From JAOPZW01 sp034664395 (lineage in GTDB: Bacteria; Actinomycetota; Thermoleophilia; Solirubrobacterales; Solirubrobacteraceae): a DNA stretch of 44,623 bases. This document shows positions 1 through 8,473 of this stretch, one piece after another (position 1 is the stretch's first letter; every line of letters starts with the position of its first letter). The position numbers were made by a program, and so were the translations under genes. The stretch spans positions 1 through 44,623 of the forward strand of contig JAXDHQ010000157.1 in the NCBI GenBank assembly GCA_034664395.1, given 5' to 3'. The notes beneath the pieces are model-generated. The model ran no database searches. It had not been told where the DNA came from and saw nothing but the letters and a program-made list of their open reading frames with translations.

Positions 1-2120
1 CCGGCGCCCGCGAGCGCAGCGGCGTGGCCCCGGCAGTCATACAGCGTGCCCGCCGAGCGCCACGCCGAGCTCGACAGCCTCACCCTGGTGCAGGCCTGCG
101 CGACGGCGCTCAGCGCCGTTCGCGAGCCCGTGCGGGTGTCGCCCGGCAGGCGTCCGCTGAAGCCGCCGCCGGGCGCCTGTTCACCCACCACCCAGCGGAG
201 TTTCCCGGCGCTGACCGCCTGCGCCAGCCACGCGGCGCTGACGTTGCTCTCGCGCCCGGAGAAGCCGCCGATGCCGGCGACGTGCGCGTCCTTGGCGATG
301 ATCGCCGAGGCGGCGCTCGACTGGCTGGCGACGGCGATCGTGCCGCCGCCGTGCCCGGACACGTAGGCGAGCACGCTCTTCAGCGATTCCGCGCCGCCAC
401 CGAAGGCGCCCCCTGCGCCGAAGCCGCGGACGCCGGGCCGGCCCGACGGGGGCCCCGCAAGCCCGGGCGGCGCGCCGTGCGGGGCTGCGTCGGAAGGCGG
501 CTGGGAGGCACCCGGGAAGGCACCCGCGCCGAAAAGCTGTGGCGCGCCGGCGACGCCGGCGACGCGGCCGCCGAGGCGGCGAGCTCCGGCGAAGCCGCCG
601 AAGGGACCGCCGCCGCCACCGCCCTCGGCGGAGGCCGGGCCGCCGGCCGGAAAGGTGCCGCTCGCGGCGTGGCCGAGCGTGTCGAAGGCCCACACGCCTG
701 GAGCCAGCATCAGCGCCGCGATCGCCGTGCCCAAGGCCGCCAGGCGGGCGAGGCGCTCTCTGACGGCGAGCAGGATTCCCGCCGCGAGCAGCCCGACGAC
801 GACCAGCACCGGCGCCAGCCAGGCGAGCTGCCCGGGGTACTGCGCGCGGATGATCAACTCGACCGCCACTCCGCCGAGCAGCGCCAAGGGCCCCACGATC
901 CGGAGATTCAAGCCGCCGCCGATCAGGCCTCCGGCGCCGGCGCCGACGAGCGCTGCGAGGAAGGGTGCCAGCAGCGCAACGTAGTACGGGTGGAAGATGC
1001 CGCCGGCGAAGCTGAACAGCAGGGCGCTCGCCAGGAATGCTCCGCCGACGGCCAGCAGCCAGCCGCTGCGGGCGTCCTCGCGGCGCAGGCGGCTGGAGAC
1101 CACGAGCGCGAGGCCCGCGATCATGGCGAAGCCGAGCAGCCAGCCGACCTGGCCGCCTAGCGCCGAGCCGAACAGGCGCAGGGGGCCGGCGCTGCCACCG
1201 AACAGGCTGCTGCCGCCGGCGTGACCGCCGGGGCCGCCGGTCTGCCCTTCGACGCGGCCGAGGCCGTTGTATTCGAAGATCAGCGAGAAGATGCTGTTGT
1301 CGCTGGTCCCCGACACCCATGGCCGGTCGGCCGCGGGCGTCAGCTGGACGAGCGCAGGCCAGGCCCCACCGACGATCACCATCGCCGCGCCGCCGACGAG
1401 CAGCTGGCGCAGGGCGTGAAGGCGCCCGCGGCCGGCCGGCGAGATCCACAGCCACGCCGCCGCGATTCCCGGGACGACCGTAAGCGCGACGCCCATCTTC
1501 GTCTCGAAGCCGAGCCCGACGAAGGCTCCGGCCGCGATCAGCCAGCGGGTGCGCCCGCCCTCCAGCGCGCGTACCGCACACCACAGCGCCGCGACGCAGC
1601 ACAGCACGAGCAGGGCATCGGGGTTGTTGTGGCGCGATATCGCCACGGTCATCGGCGTGATGGCGAGCGCGAGCCCGGCGATGAAGCCGCCGGCGCGCCC
1701 GAAGCGGCGACGCACCAGGTCGTAGAGGAGCGCCACGCTGGCGACGCCCATCAGCGCCTGCGGCACGAGCATGCTCAGCGAGTGGTAGCCGAAGATCCTG
1801 ACCGACAGCGCCTGCACCCACAGCGCCAGCGGCGGCTTGTCGACGGTCATGACGCCCGACACGTCGAACGACCCGTAGAGGAACGCATGCCAGCTCGTGG
1901 CCATCGAGCGCACGGCGGCGCTGTAGTACGTGTTGGCCCAGCCGTTGCGGCCCAGCGACCACAGGTTCAGGACGGCGGCCAGGGCGAGCAGCCCGAGCAG
2001 CTCGGGACGCGCGGTCAGCAGCCGCCACCGGGCGGAGGGATTGGCCACCGGCTCCGGGCGCCGCTCGCGGGCGGCGGGCAGGGGCGGGCGGACGACGGTG
2101 TCGGGCGTGCGGAGGTCCAT
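1..2120 (-). CDS. GT39-type membrane glycosyltransferase, 3' end outside window
   Basis: About 706 codons are visible in one open frame running off the left edge of the window. The frame starts at ATG 2120; no strong ribosome site is seen. After a Pro/Arg-rich cytoplasmic N-terminus come many hydrophobic segments, beginning near residue 40. The motif TVDKPPLALW (residues 92-101) and the NTYYSAAVRSM stretch before it are typical of actinobacterial GT39/ArnT-like polyprenyl-phosphate-sugar mannosyltransferases. Near residues 480-560 lies a Gly/Pro/Ala-rich linker. It is followed by a small soluble-looking domain with TIAVASQSS and GIGGFSG, as in relatives with an extracytoplasmic C-terminal domain. 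The family transfers sugar from a lipid carrier to proteins or envelope glycans at the outer membrane face; the substrate here is unknown. The family call is firm, the specific role is not. Confidence 0.85.
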   Translation of the reverse strand, partial: MDLRTPDTVVRPPLPAARERRPEPVANPSARWRLLTARPELLGLLALAAVLNLWSLGRNGWANTYYSAAVRSMATSWHAFLYGSFDVSGVMTVDKPPLALWVQALSVRIFGYHSLSMLVPQALMGVASVALLYDLVRRRFGRAGGFIAGLALAITPMTVAISRHNNPDALLVLCCVAALWCAVRALEGGRTRWLIAAGAFVGLGFETKMGVALTVVPGIAAAWLWISPAGRGRLHALRQLLVGGAAMVIVGGAWPALVQLTPAADRPWVSGTSDNSIFSLIFEYNGLGRVEGQTGGPGGHAGGSSLFGGSAGPLRLFGSALGGQVGWLLGFAMIAGLALVVSSRLRREDARSGWLLAVGGAFLASALLFSFAGGIFHPYYVALLAPFLAALVGAGAGGLIGGGLNLRIVGPLALLGGVAVELIIRAQYPGQLAWLAPVLVVVGLLAAGILLAVRERLARLAALGTAIAALMLAPGVWAFDTLGHAASGTFPAGGPASAEGGGGGGPFGGFAGARRLGGRVAGVAGAPQLFGAGAFPGASQPPSDAAPHGAPPGLAGPPSGRPGVRGFGAGGAFGGGAESLKSVLAYVSGHGGGTIAVASQSSAASAIIAKDAHVAGIGGFSGRESNVSAAWLAQAVSAGKLRWVVGEQAPGGGFSGRLPGDTRTGSRTALSAVAQACTRVRLSSSAWRSAGTLYDCRGHAAALAGA

Positions 2121-2227
2121 GGACGCCAGCGTCGGCCCCGGCGCTGTGAGCGCCCTGGGCCGTCCCTGAGAGCTCGCTGGGACCGTCGGAGCCTTCGCCC
2201 AAAACGCGGACGTTTAGACACTTTTAG

Positions 2228-2256
2228 TTGAGGGTGTCCGAATCGAGCGCTATACG
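2228..2256 (+). promoter_or_regulatory. Predicted sigma-70-type promoter for the small IF2_N-like gene
   Basis: TTGAGG at 2228-2233 and TATACG at 2251-2256 are separated by 17 bp, in a locally AT-richer patch between two divergent genes. Transcription would begin near 2263 and leave a leader of about 30 nt carrying AGGAGG at 2278-2283. The -10 box overlaps the in-frame GTG at 2256, which argues against that GTG as the start. Confidence 0.5.
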
Positions 2257-2294
2257 TGTCGAACGTCGCAAACGGACAGGAGGCAGCCTCACCG

Positions 2295-2480
2295 ATGGCC
2301 ATTCACCTGACGCCCACCGAACTGGCGCGCGAGACCGGCCTGGAGCGCAAGGACGTGATCTCGAAGTGCATGGAACTGGGCGTCCCGATCTTCCAGGGCC
2401 GGATCGACAAGACACTCTTCATGGCGAACCTCGGCCAGATGGCGCAGGCGCCGCAGGCCGCTTCAACCGTCACCGCGTAG
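2295..2480 (+). CDS. Small IF2_N-like / helix-turn-helix-like protein (61 aa)
   Basis: The start is ATG 2295, preceded by AGGAGG 11 nt upstream. An in-frame GTG at 2256 would add 13 residues but lies on the predicted -10 box. Residues 6-40 (LTPTELARETGLERKDVI, then CMELGVP) follow the pattern of the N-terminal IF2_N fold of initiation factor IF-2: Leu-Ala-x-Glu-x-Gly-Leu, a Lys/Asp-Val-Ile helix, and a Glu-Leu-Gly turn. The C-terminus is an Ala/Gln-rich tail. It stands alone with its own promoter and lies 83 bp before the acyl-CoA ligase gene. The family likeness rests on motif reading only. A small DNA- or RNA-binding protein is plausible; no function is known. Confidence 0.7.
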   Translation: MAIHLTPTELARETGLERKDVISKCMELGVPIFQGRIDKTLFMANLGQMAQAPQAASTVTA

Positions 2481-2563
2481 GACCCGCCTGACACCCTGTC
2501 GCGCCCCGCGCGCGACCCGCATAGAATCGCCCCTCCGCTGCAGGGATCTCGAGGAGGAGAGCG

Positions 2564-4378
2564 ATGGCTGGCACTGCCGCCGAGCAGTCGACGAAGTCGA
2601 AGACGATCGCCGACCTGATGCGTCGCGCGGCCGAGCTCTACGGCGACCGCGTCGCCGTACGCCACAAGGTCGGCGACGACTGGCGCGACGTGACCTTCGC
2701 CGAGGTCGGCGGCATCGTCCGCGAGATCGGCCTCGGGCTCATCGACGTCGGGCTGGCGCCGGGCGAGCGGGTCAGCATCCTCTGCACCACGCGTCCCGAA
2801 TGGACGTACGCCGACTTCGCGATCACGAGCGCCGGCGGGGTCGTCGTGCCGATCTACCCGACGAACTCCCCGGAGGAGTGCGAGTGGGTGGCCGGCGACT
2901 CCGAGTCGGTCGCGGTGGTCTGCGAGGACGCCTCGCAGGTGGCCAAGATCCTCTCGGTCCGCGAGCGCCTGCCGCACCTGCGGATGCTCATCGTCATCGA
3001 CCCGACCGGCGACACGGCCGACGCGATCACCCTGGACGAGGTCCGCGAGCGCGGGCGCGGGCGCGACGCCGCCGAGCTCGACGCCCGCACCGACGCGGTC
3101 TCGCCGGCGGACCCGTTCACCTTCATCTACACCTCAGGCACGACCGGCCCGCCCAAGGGCTGCATCCTCACGCACGGCAACTACCGCGACGTCGTGACGA
3201 TGCTCGAGTCGGCCGGCGCCATCGAGGACGAGGAGGTCACCTACCTCTTCCTGCCGCTGGCGCACTCCTACGCGCTGCTGATCCAGCTCATCAACTTCGA
3301 CGTCGGCACGACGATCGCCTACTGGAGCGGCGACCCCCTGCAGATCGTCGCCGACCTCCAGCACGTGCGGCCGTCCTACCTGCCCAGCGTGCCGCGGATC
3401 TTCGAGAAGATCTACACGCTGGCGGTGAGCTCGCAGCCACTCGAGGCCCAGGAGAAGATGCGGGCCGCCGCGCGCCTCGGCGTGCAGGTGCGCGACCTGC
3501 AGGCGCAGGGCAAGGAGGTTCCGGCCCAGCTCCTGGAGCCCTTCCAGCAGGCCGAGCAGGAGCTGTTCGCCAACGTGCGCTCGATCTTCGGCGGCCGCGT
3601 GCGCCAGGCCGTCAGCGGCGCGGCGCCGATCGCCAAGGAGATCCTCGAGTTCTTCTACGGCTGCGGCGTGCCCGTGCTCGAGGGCTACGGGATGACCGAG
3701 ACCGCCACGGTGGCGACCTACTCGACGGTCGAGCACCACCGCTTCGGCTCGGTGGGGCGGCCGCTGCCCGGCGTCCAGGCGCGCATCGCCGACGACGGCG
3801 AGCTCCTGCTCAAGGGCCCCAACATCTTCCAGGGCTACCACCGCAACGACGACGCGAGCTTCGGCGCCATCGTCGACGGCTGGATGCACACGGGCGACCT
3901 CGCCTCGATCGACGACGACGGCTACGTCTCGATCACCGGCCGCAAGAAGGACATCATCATCACCGCGGGCGGCAAGAACCTCACGCCGGCCAACATCGAG
4001 AACGACCTCAAGCGCAGCCGCTGGATCTCGCAGGCGGTCATGCACGGCGACCGCCGGCCCTACCCCGTGGTGCTCGTCACGCTCGACGAGGAGCAGATCG
4101 TCCCGTGGGCGCGCGAGCAGAGCATCGAGGACACCTCGATCGCGGCGCTGGCCCGCGACGAGCGGGTGCGTGACCTGATCCAGGGCGAGATCGACGCGGT
4201 CAACGAGCGCTACGCGCGCGTCGAGCAGGTCAAGCGCTTCTTCATCCTCGACCACGACCTCTCCCAGGAGACCGGCGAGCTCACGCCGACGCTCAAGGTC
4301 AAGCGCAACGTGGTCAACGACACGTACGCCGAGCGCTTCGACGCGCTGTACGGCGACGGAGAGGTCGGCGAGCCCTAG
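2564..4378 (+). CDS. fadD: Long-chain fatty-acid--CoA ligase (AMP-forming)
   Basis: The enzyme activates fatty acids with ATP and CoA to acyl-CoA through an acyl-adenylate, feeding beta-oxidation and lipid synthesis at the membrane. It is 604 residues, a normal length for FadD15-like ligases. The ANL-superfamily motifs appear in order: the P-loop YTSGTTGPPKG near residue 190, GYGMTET near 373, the hinge region HTGDLASIDDDGY near 442 followed by GRKKDII, and the C-terminal PTLKVKR holding the catalytic lysine near 580. A GAGGAGG ribosome site lies 6-13 nt before ATG 2564. A TAGAAT at 2522-2527 could be a -10 box but no clear -35 is seen. The stop codon overlaps the stop of the convergent DUF892 gene. 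Exact chain-length preference cannot be read. Confidence 0.93.
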   Translation: MAGTAAEQSTKSKTIADLMRRAAELYGDRVAVRHKVGDDWRDVTFAEVGGIVREIGLGLIDVGLAPGERVSILCTTRPEWTYADFAITSAGGVVVPIYPTNSPEECEWVAGDSESVAVVCEDASQVAKILSVRERLPHLRMLIVIDPTGDTADAITLDEVRERGRGRDAAELDARTDAVSPADPFTFIYTSGTTGPPKGCILTHGNYRDVVTMLESAGAIEDEEVTYLFLPLAHSYALLIQLINFDVGTTIAYWSGDPLQIVADLQHVRPSYLPSVPRIFEKIYTLAVSSQPLEAQEKMRAAARLGVQVRDLQAQGKEVPAQLLEPFQQAEQELFANVRSIFGGRVRQAVSGAAPIAKEILEFFYGCGVPVLEGYGMTETATVATYSTVEHHRFGSVGRPLPGVQARIADDGELLLKGPNIFQGYHRNDDASFGAIVDGWMHTGDLASIDDDGYVSITGRKKDIIITAGGKNLTPANIENDLKRSRWISQAVMHGDRRPYPVVLVTLDEEQIVPWAREQSIEDTSIAALARDERVRDLIQGEIDAVNERYARVEQVKRFFILDHDLSQETGELTPTLKVKRNVVNDTYAERFDALYGDGEVGEP

Positions 4379-5346
4379 CCGGCGACTCCCTGCGCGCGCA
4401 GCATCGCGTCGAGCGCGCGGTCCCAGGTGCCGGCGATCCGCCGGGCGGCCGCCCGCTCCTGGGCGCAGATCGTGTCGGCCAGGGCGACGGTCTCCTCGTC
4501 GCCGGCGCGCCGGGCCACGCGCGCGAGCAGCTCGTAGCCGGCGATCTCGAGGTGCTCGAACGCGTAGGCGAACGCCGCGAGCTTGCCCGGCGTGTCGGGC
4601 TGGGCCTGGAAGAACGTGGCCCAGTTCAGCGCGCCGAGGCGCATCGCGGCGTCCTTGAGCGCGCTGGGCGACCCGCCCAGCGCCTGCAGGCGGGCGTCGA
4701 TGAGCCGCTGCTGGTCGTGGGTCTCGCTGAGGTGCTCGCGGTAGAGACGCTCGAGCTCCTCGTCCCCGGCGATCTTCGGCGCGCGCGAGAGGAGCTGGAC
4801 GGCCTGGGCCTCGATGGCGTGCGCGTCGGCGAGGTAGCGCACGACGTCCTCGGCCATGTCCTGCGTCCCCTTGGCCTTCAGCGATGCCTCGGCGGCGCGG
4901 TCGAAGCTGTCCTGCAGGCGCTGCGCCATCGCCTCCTCCTGCGCGCCGTTGGCGCGGGCGACGGTGGCGGTCTCCTCGTCGCCGGCGCGCTCGGCCACGC
5001 GCCGCAGGAGCTCGTAGGTCGCGAGCTCGAGGTGCTCGTAGGAGTAGCTGTGAGCGGCGAGCTTGCCCGGCGTGTCGGGCTGCAGGCGCGCGAACAGCGC
5101 GAAGCCCAGGCCGCCGGCCTGCATGACGAGGTCCTTGACCCGCGAAGGGCTCGCCCCGTGGGCGTGCAGTCGCTCGCGGACGGCGCGCTCGTGGCCCTCG
5201 GTCTCGGCCAGGTGCTCGCGGTAGGGCGCGGCGAGGTCCGGTCCGCCGGCCATGCGGGGCGCCATCCGGAGCTGGGCCAGCGCCTGCTCCTCGATCGAGT
5301 GGGCGTCCGTCAGGTACGTGGTGAGCTGCTCGTCGACGGTGGTCAT
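4375..5346 (-). CDS. Tandem-duplicated DUF892 ferritin-like protein
   Basis: The 323-residue protein consists of two copies of a YciE/YciF-like DUF892 ferritin-like four-helix domain, about residues 8-155 and 168-315. Both copies contain a DAHxIE...YREHL.ET segment, the block QPDTPGKLAA, then YEHLE/FEHLE and AGDEET. The Glu and Glu-x-x-His positions are those expected of a ferritin-like di-metal centre. DUF892 proteins are usually about 160-170 residues and are linked to stress responses, so this is a head-to-tail fusion of two domains. The duplication is still visible in the DNA (26-nt identical blocks 480 bp apart). It converges on the acyl-CoA ligase gene with overlapping stops in CTAG (4375-4378). 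Metal binding is inferred from family, not shown. Confidence 0.88.
   Translation of the reverse strand: MTTVDEQLTTYLTDAHSIEEQALAQLRMAPRMAGGPDLAAPYREHLAETEGHERAVRERLHAHGASPSRVKDLVMQAGGLGFALFARLQPDTPGKLAAHSYSYEHLELATYELLRRVAERAGDEETATVARANGAQEEAMAQRLQDSFDRAAEASLKAKGTQDMAEDVVRYLADAHAIEAQAVQLLSRAPKIAGDEELERLYREHLSETHDQQRLIDARLQALGGSPSALKDAAMRLGALNWATFFQAQPDTPGKLAAFAYAFEHLEIAGYELLARVARRAGDEETVALADTICAQERAAARRIAGTWDRALDAMLRAQGVAG
4489..5082. repeat. Intragenic direct repeats marking DUF892 duplication
   Basis: Two blocks recur with a constant 480-bp (160-codon) offset. A 26-nt block occurs at 4577-4602 and 5057-5082, and a 22-nt block at 4489-4510 and 4969-4990. They fall at matching positions in the two DUF892 domains and are remnants of the internal gene duplication, not a mobile repeat. 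Confidence 0.85.
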
Positions 5347-5414
5347 GGCACCGCGCTACCCGGCTCCGCGGGGGCCGACGCGTGGCCCCGTCACCGCGTG
5401 GGTACTCATGCGCC

Positions 5415-5657
5415 ATGACCATCGCGATCGTCGTCGCCGTCTGCATCGTCCTGGCGATCCTCGCCTTCATCGCGCCCCGCTTGTCGCGTCATCCCCAGCG
5501 CGGGGTGCAGAAGACGTACTCCGCGGGCGGCCGGGCCGCGGGCAAGGCTCCGGGTGGGCTCGGGCGCTGGCTGCGCAAGCCGTTCGACAGCGCCAACAAG
5601 TGGACGGGCAAGAGCGCCGCGGCGGGCCGCCGCGGCCGCGGCAAGCTCCCGCTCTAG
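5415..5657 (+). CDS. Small single-pass membrane protein (80 aa), unknown function
   Basis: The start is taken at ATG 5415; an in-frame ATG at 5382 would add 11 residues with no membrane logic. Residues 2-21 form one hydrophobic helix (TIAIVVAVCIVLAILAFIAP). A very basic, Gly/Arg/Lys-rich tail of about 60 residues follows and is probably cytoplasmic. No catalytic motif is seen. It stands between the divergent DUF892 gene and the convergent patatin gene, and ends 10 bp before the patatin stop. The coding call rests on the clean N-terminal helix followed by a charged tail and a fitting gap between neighbours. I do not recognise a named family. Confidence 0.65.
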   Translation: MTIAIVVAVCIVLAILAFIAPRLSRHPQRGVQKTYSAGGRAAGKAPGGLGRWLRKPFDSANKWTGKSAAAGRRGRGKLPL

Positions 5658-5667
5658 CGCGCCGGCG

Positions 5668-6924
5668 CTACTCGCTGCCGGACTGGCGCAGGAGCGTGCC
5701 GGTCGTCTGCTCGAGGATCTTGCGCCAGGCGCTCGTGCGCTCGCGCTCGGCGGCGAAGTGCTTGACGACCTTGCGAACGCGCGTGGCCGAGATCTCGATG
5801 CCGTGGCGCGCGCAGATGCGCCGCAGCCGGCCGTAGTCCTCGGCGAGCTTGAGCGTCACCGACTCGAAGCCGTGGCGAGCGATCTCGACGCGGCTCTTGT
5901 AGCTCATGATCGAGGTCTGGAACATGAGCTCGTCGTTGGGCTCGGGCTCGATCAGGACGATGTCGACGCCGGGGTAGCGCTGCTCCCACTGACGCGCCAT
6001 CTCGTGCAGGCGCTGATAGGCCAGCAGCTTGAACGCCTGGTAGCCGATCTGGGGGAACCCCATGTCGCTGACGTGGCGGACCTTCGAGCCGAGCAGGCCC
6101 GGCACCGTCTTGCTGAAGTCGTTGACGTACGGGACCAGCGGGTTGACGACGATCACGAGCTTGGCGCCCGACTCGACCGCGATGTCGAGGTTCGTGGTCG
6201 AGACGATGCCGCCGTCGACGAGCTCGCGGTCCTTGACCCGCACCGGCTCGTAGATCATCGGCAGCGCCGTCGATGCCCGCACCGCGGTCGAGATCGGGAC
6301 GTCGTCCCAGTCGTTGGCGCCGAACACGATCCGCTCGCACGTGTCGAGGTCGGTGGCGACGAGGTAGAGCTCGGGATCGAGCAGGCGGAAGTCGTCGGTG
6401 CGGTCAGGATCCGACAGCACCGAGCGCACGTACTCCTCGATCCCGGCGCCCGAGTACATGCCGCTGGGCAGCGCCTCGGCCAGCCCGAGGACGACGTCCA
6501 TGGCCGAGACGGCGCGGAAGTTTCCGGCCAGGTCGCGGGCCAGGCCGGCGAGCTTGAACGGCAGCGCCAGGCCCTTGCGGGTGAGCTCGGCGAAGTTGAG
6601 CCGCAGCAGCGTGCCGACGTCGACGTCGCGTAGCTGGGTGGGCGCGTGGCGGTCGACGACGCGCATCATCTCCTCGGGGGTGATGCCGTTGGCGACCATC
6701 GAGGCGACGAACGAGCCGACGCTCGTGCCCACGTAGACGTCGAACTGGTTGACGGTGCGGTTGACCGAGAGCAGGTCGAGCGCGCGCAGGGCGCCGATCT
6801 CGTAGACGCCGCCGGTGAAGCCGCCGCCGCCGAGGACGAGCGCGGTCTTCGACCGCCGGGCCCCGCGCTTGGCGCCCGACGGGCGGCCCTGCTTGCCGGG
6901 CTGGAGCTCGACCACCTTGCCCAT
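5668..6924 (-). CDS. Patatin-like phospholipase
   Basis: This predicted Ser-Asp dyad lipid acyl hydrolase has 418 residues. The oxyanion-hole loop is LGGGGFTGG (31-39), the nucleophile elbow is GTSVG with Ser68, and the catalytic Asp is in DGG at 237-239. These are the three hallmarks of bacterial patatin/RssA-type proteins. No signal peptide is seen; the first 25 residues are basic and polar, so a cytosolic or membrane-surface enzyme is likely. The C-terminal 130 residues are mostly helical and charged and end the gene without further domain motifs. It is divergent from the DD-carboxypeptidase gene, with 63 bp between the starts. The substrate (phospholipid or neutral lipid) cannot be told from sequence. 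Confidence 0.9.
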   Translation of the reverse strand: MGKVVELQPGKQGRPSGAKRGARRSKTALVLGGGGFTGGVYEIGALRALDLLSVNRTVNQFDVYVGTSVGSFVASMVANGITPEEMMRVVDRHAPTQLRDVDVGTLLRLNFAELTRKGLALPFKLAGLARDLAGNFRAVSAMDVVLGLAEALPSGMYSGAGIEEYVRSVLSDPDRTDDFRLLDPELYLVATDLDTCERIVFGANDWDDVPISTAVRASTALPMIYEPVRVKDRELVDGGIVSTTNLDIAVESGAKLVIVVNPLVPYVNDFSKTVPGLLGSKVRHVSDMGFPQIGYQAFKLLAYQRLHEMARQWEQRYPGVDIVLIEPEPNDELMFQTSIMSYKSRVEIARHGFESVTLKLAEDYGRLRRICARHGIEISATRVRKVVKHFAAERERTSAWRKILEQTTGTLLRQSGSE

Positions 6925-6987
6925 CTCCGACGCAGTCTACGTCCGGCGACCGCGACTCGGGGTACCGTGCCGGGTTGCTTTCAGTCC

Positions 6988-8175
6988 ATGCGCCGCCTTC
7001 TGCTCGCCCTCGCCGTCCTGCTCGTCAGCGCTCCCAGCGCGCAGGCGATCTCCGCCCCCACGCTGCGGGGCTCGCTCGACCGCGCCATGCGCGGGACGAG
7101 CGTGTTCTCGGGCGCCTACGTGCGCGACCTGGCCACCGGGCGCACGCTGTTCTCGGCCAAGCCCGACGTCCCCCGCGCCCCGGCGTCGGTCGAGAAGCTC
7201 TACACCACGGCGACCGCGCTCCTGCGCTTCGGCCCGGACGCCACGCTGCGCACGAGCGTCCTCGGCCAGGGCGCGATCGACCAGCTCGGCGTGTGGCGCG
7301 GCGACCTCTACCTGCGCGGCGGCGGCGACCCGACGCTGGGCGCGCCGGGGATCCAGGCGCTGGCCGATGCCATCGGCAACGCCGGGATCGTCCGGGTGGC
7401 CGGCTCGATCCTGGGCGACGAGTCGCGTTTCGACGTCCTGCGCGGCTCGTTCGACACCGGCGGGCGCTTCGACCCCGACATGGACGGCGTGCTCGGCGCG
7501 CTCGTCGTCGGGCGCGGCTTCACCAAGGACGGCCAGCCCGCGGCCCAGGCCGCGATCCGCCTGGCCAAGGCGCTGCGCGCGGACGGCATCGCGGTCGACG
7601 GGCCCTCGGGCGCCGGCACGGCGCCGCCAACGGCGCAGGAGCTGGCCGGCGTGGACTCGCCGCCGATGCGCGACCTCATCGGCCTCACCAACGTGCCCTC
7701 GGACAACTTCCTGGCCGAGATGCTGGTCAAGGGCCTGGGCGCGTCGTTCGGCGGCGCGGGCACGACGGCCGCCGGGACGGCGGTCGTCCGCCAGCAGATG
7801 GCGACGTTCGGCATCCACCCGACCGTGCTCGACGGCTCGGGGCTCGCCCGCGCCGACCGCACCACGCCGCGCGAGGTGGTGCGCCTGCTCGAGCGCATGC
7901 ACGGCCAGCCCGTCGCCGGAGCCTTCGAGGGCTCACTCCCGGTGGTCGGCCGCACGGGCACGCTGCGCAAGCGCATGCGCGGAACCGCCGCGCAGGATCG
8001 CTGCCGCGCCAAGACCGGCACGCTCATCGGCGTCAGCACGCTGGCCGGCGTGTGCGACGCGGCCGGCGGTCACACGATCGCCTTCGCGATGATGATGGGC
8101 CGCGCGAGCGTGACCCGCGCCCACGTGGTCCAGGACCGGATGACGACGGCGATCGCCCGCTACGACGGGCCCTGA
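6988..8175 (+). CDS. dacB: D-alanyl-D-alanine carboxypeptidase/endopeptidase (PBP4 family, S13)
   Basis: This is a periplasmic/extracytoplasmic penicillin-binding enzyme that trims or cuts cross-links in peptidoglycan. The 395-residue product begins with a clear signal peptide (MRRLLLALAVLLVSAPSAQA, cleavage after residue 20), which fixes the start at ATG 6988. Active-site motifs are Ser67-x-x-Lys70 (SVEK), Ser238-Asp-Asn240 and Lys342-Thr-Gly344. The spacing between SxxK and SDN is that of family S13, which has an extra inserted domain. TACCGT at 6963-6968 could be a -10 box; no -35 is obvious. It ends 1 bp before the stop of a convergent DUF202 gene. The family call is firm; whether carboxy- or endopeptidase activity dominates is not visible. 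Confidence 0.92.
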   Translation: MRRLLLALAVLLVSAPSAQAISAPTLRGSLDRAMRGTSVFSGAYVRDLATGRTLFSAKPDVPRAPASVEKLYTTATALLRFGPDATLRTSVLGQGAIDQLGVWRGDLYLRGGGDPTLGAPGIQALADAIGNAGIVRVAGSILGDESRFDVLRGSFDTGGRFDPDMDGVLGALVVGRGFTKDGQPAAQAAIRLAKALRADGIAVDGPSGAGTAPPTAQELAGVDSPPMRDLIGLTNVPSDNFLAEMLVKGLGASFGGAGTTAAGTAVVRQQMATFGIHPTVLDGSGLARADRTTPREVVRLLERMHGQPVAGAFEGSLPVVGRTGTLRKRMRGTAAQDRCRAKTGTLIGVSTLAGVCDAAGGHTIAFAMMMGRASVTRAHVVQDRMTTAIARYDGP

Positions 8176-8176
8176 C

Positions 8177-8473
8177 TCAACGCGGCACGAGCACGGCCAC
8201 CGCGGCGAGGACGGCCGCGAGCGCGGTCGTCGCCGCCAGCAGCGCCAGGGTCCGCGCCGAGCCGGCGCCGGACCTGGGCCGGCGCGCGTGGCGCCAGACG
8301 AGCGCCGCGACGACCAGGAGGACTGCGCTGGCGCCCAGCAGCCACGGCGCGTGGCGGTGGGCGGCGACGCTCAGGACGACGGCGGCGACCAGGACGTAGG
8401 AGTACGCCGCCCGCTCCCACGCCAGCGCCGTGCGCTCGGGCGCCGCGCCGCCGGGCTCGTCATCGCAGGGCAT
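8177..8473 (-). CDS. DUF202-like small membrane protein (second of pair)
   Basis: The 98-residue protein has an N-terminal polar segment with ERTALAWERAAYSY, a shorter version of the DUF202 signature, then three hydrophobic helices (about 25-41, 45-60 and 73-95) separated by an Arg-rich loop. It overlaps the preceding DUF202 gene by 14 nt, so the two are probably translationally coupled. They may be paralogues that form a hetero-oligomer. DUF202 proteins have no established function; a few are reported as stress-linked inner-membrane proteins. The family call is a little less certain here than for its partner because the motif is partial. Confidence 0.78.
   Translation of the reverse strand: MPCDDEPGGAAPERTALAWERAAYSYVLVAAVVLSVAAHRHAPWLLGASAVLLVVAALVWRHARRPRSGAGSARTLALLAATTALAAVLAAVAVLVPR

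Noticed and set aside
181..2202. Minus-strand 673-codon frame overlapping the glycosyltransferase
   Set aside because: Its translation is Arg/Pro/Ala-rich without motifs. The neighbouring frame from ATG 2120 gives membrane helices and TVDKPPLALW, so that one is real.
2256..2294. GTG 2256 as start of the small IF2_N-like gene
   Set aside because: It overlaps the -10 box TATACG and has no ribosome site; ATG 2295 has AGGAGG upstream.
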